Assembly (NCBI GenBank): GCA_945280365.1
Contig: CALYQD010000011.1
Location: forward strand, 1-64,000
Source: an uncultured Apibacter sp.
GTDB taxonomy: Bacteria > Bacteroidota > Bacteroidia > Flavobacteriales > Weeksellaceae
Reading direction: 5' to 3'
Length of the DNA: 64,000 bases
A program made the position numbers and the translations under genes. How positions within the stretch are numbered: position 1 is the first letter of the stretch; each line of letters begins with the position of its first letter. Positions 63,722 through 64,000 of this stretch are shown here, in pieces. Below the pieces are notes generated by a model. It was given only the letters and a program-made list of their open reading frames with translations, searched no databases and was not told the DNA's origin.

Positions 63722-63784
63722 AAAATATAAACAATGTGTTTATATTTTTTACGAAAAAAAATTTTTATAATTAATTTTTCGTAA
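63722..63784. repeat. Two abutting perfect inverted repeats in the terminal gap
   Basis: The first has arms AAAATATAAACA (63722-63733) and TGTTTATATTTT (63737-63748) around ATG. The second has arms TTACGAAAAA (63749-63758) and TTTTTCGTAA (63775-63784) with a 16-base loop. They touch end to end. They may be operators, a terminator of an unseen transcript, or chance in AT-rich DNA. Confidence 0.6.
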
Positions 63785-64000
63785 CCATTTTCAATTATAT
63801 ACTACATATAACAATAAGAGAATTAAGGTTTGAATTCTTAAAGACTTTAGAGTATAGTTTTTATAAAGATTTAACACTTGTGTTTAATTTCTCTTTTTAA
63901 GAAACATTAATATTATAATAAATTCTCAAAAGATAACAGGTTCTGTTATTATAATATATTATGTGTATTATAAAATTTTTTATGTAAAAATTAAAAAACT

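Larger units (their letters stand above)
63317..64000. other. Non-coding AT-rich terminal gap of 684 bases
   Basis: No coding frame or RNA gene is seen. It contains the weak hairpin after lepA and two adjacent inverted repeats at 63722-63784. It probably includes the upstream region of a gene beyond the window. Confidence 0.65.

Overview
The window looks like chromosomal DNA of a low-GC Bacteroidota, most likely Flavobacteriales of the Weeksellaceae type (GC roughly 30 % by eye, not computed). This rests on TAnnTTTG promoter elements with almost no Shine-Dalgarno sequences, large secreted surface proteins of the type IX secretion/gliding-motility kind, the order acpP-fabF-rnc-IPExxxVDY-pyk, and housekeeping proteins of flavobacterial type (GlnS, Tex, RsmG, LepA, PyrB, CarAB). 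No rRNA, tRNA, insertion sequence, prophage or CRISPR array was seen.

Layout. 1-4897: 5' part of a giant secreted repeat protein on the minus strand, running off the left edge. 5182-16721: housekeeping genes (Tex, RsmG, a TPR protein with an outer-membrane barrel partner, PspC, rhomboid protease, DUF2911, GlnS). 16899-20659: a two-component system and a MATE transporter. 20837-37310: a 16.5-kb, single-strand, tightly packed secondary-lipid cluster, closed by a strong palindromic terminator. 37383-42583: pyk, IPExxxVDY, rnc, fabF, acpP and a HAD phosphatase. 42663-46386: exonuclease, LTA-synthase-type transferase and a small secreted protein. 46409-52231: a 1940-residue modular surface protein. 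53155-58443: pyrB-carA-carB behind a leader with a terminator. 58824-63316: DoxX, carbonic anhydrase, a YeiH-type transporter and LepA, then about 700 bases of AT-rich non-coding DNA.

The most unusual system is the cluster at 20837-37310. The first megasynthase reads (NPD-like)-NPD/enoyl reductase-KS-AT-ACP-ACP-KR. The second reads KS-like (active-site Cys replaced by Glu)-AT-DH-phosphopantetheinyl transferase. A free ACP and an alpha/beta hydrolase follow, in overlapping frames, then two tandem GT1 glycosyltransferases and a GT-C-like membrane glycosyltransferase. The parts resemble PUFA synthases and heterocyst glycolipid synthases, rearranged. One active KS with a complete KR/DH/ER set would build a long, largely reduced acyl chain. 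The hydrolase could release it and the glycosyltransferases could decorate it, giving a polyketide-type glycolipid. The product is inferred, not known. The ordinary type II fatty-acid genes (acpP, fabF) lie just downstream on the other strand.

Second points of interest are: a leader before pyrB that resembles in layout (not in sequence) the E. coli pyrBI attenuator; a shared C-terminal module in the two neighbouring secreted proteins at 45889-52231; and ATTCTA/TAGAAT inverted repeats just upstream of both giant surface-protein genes.
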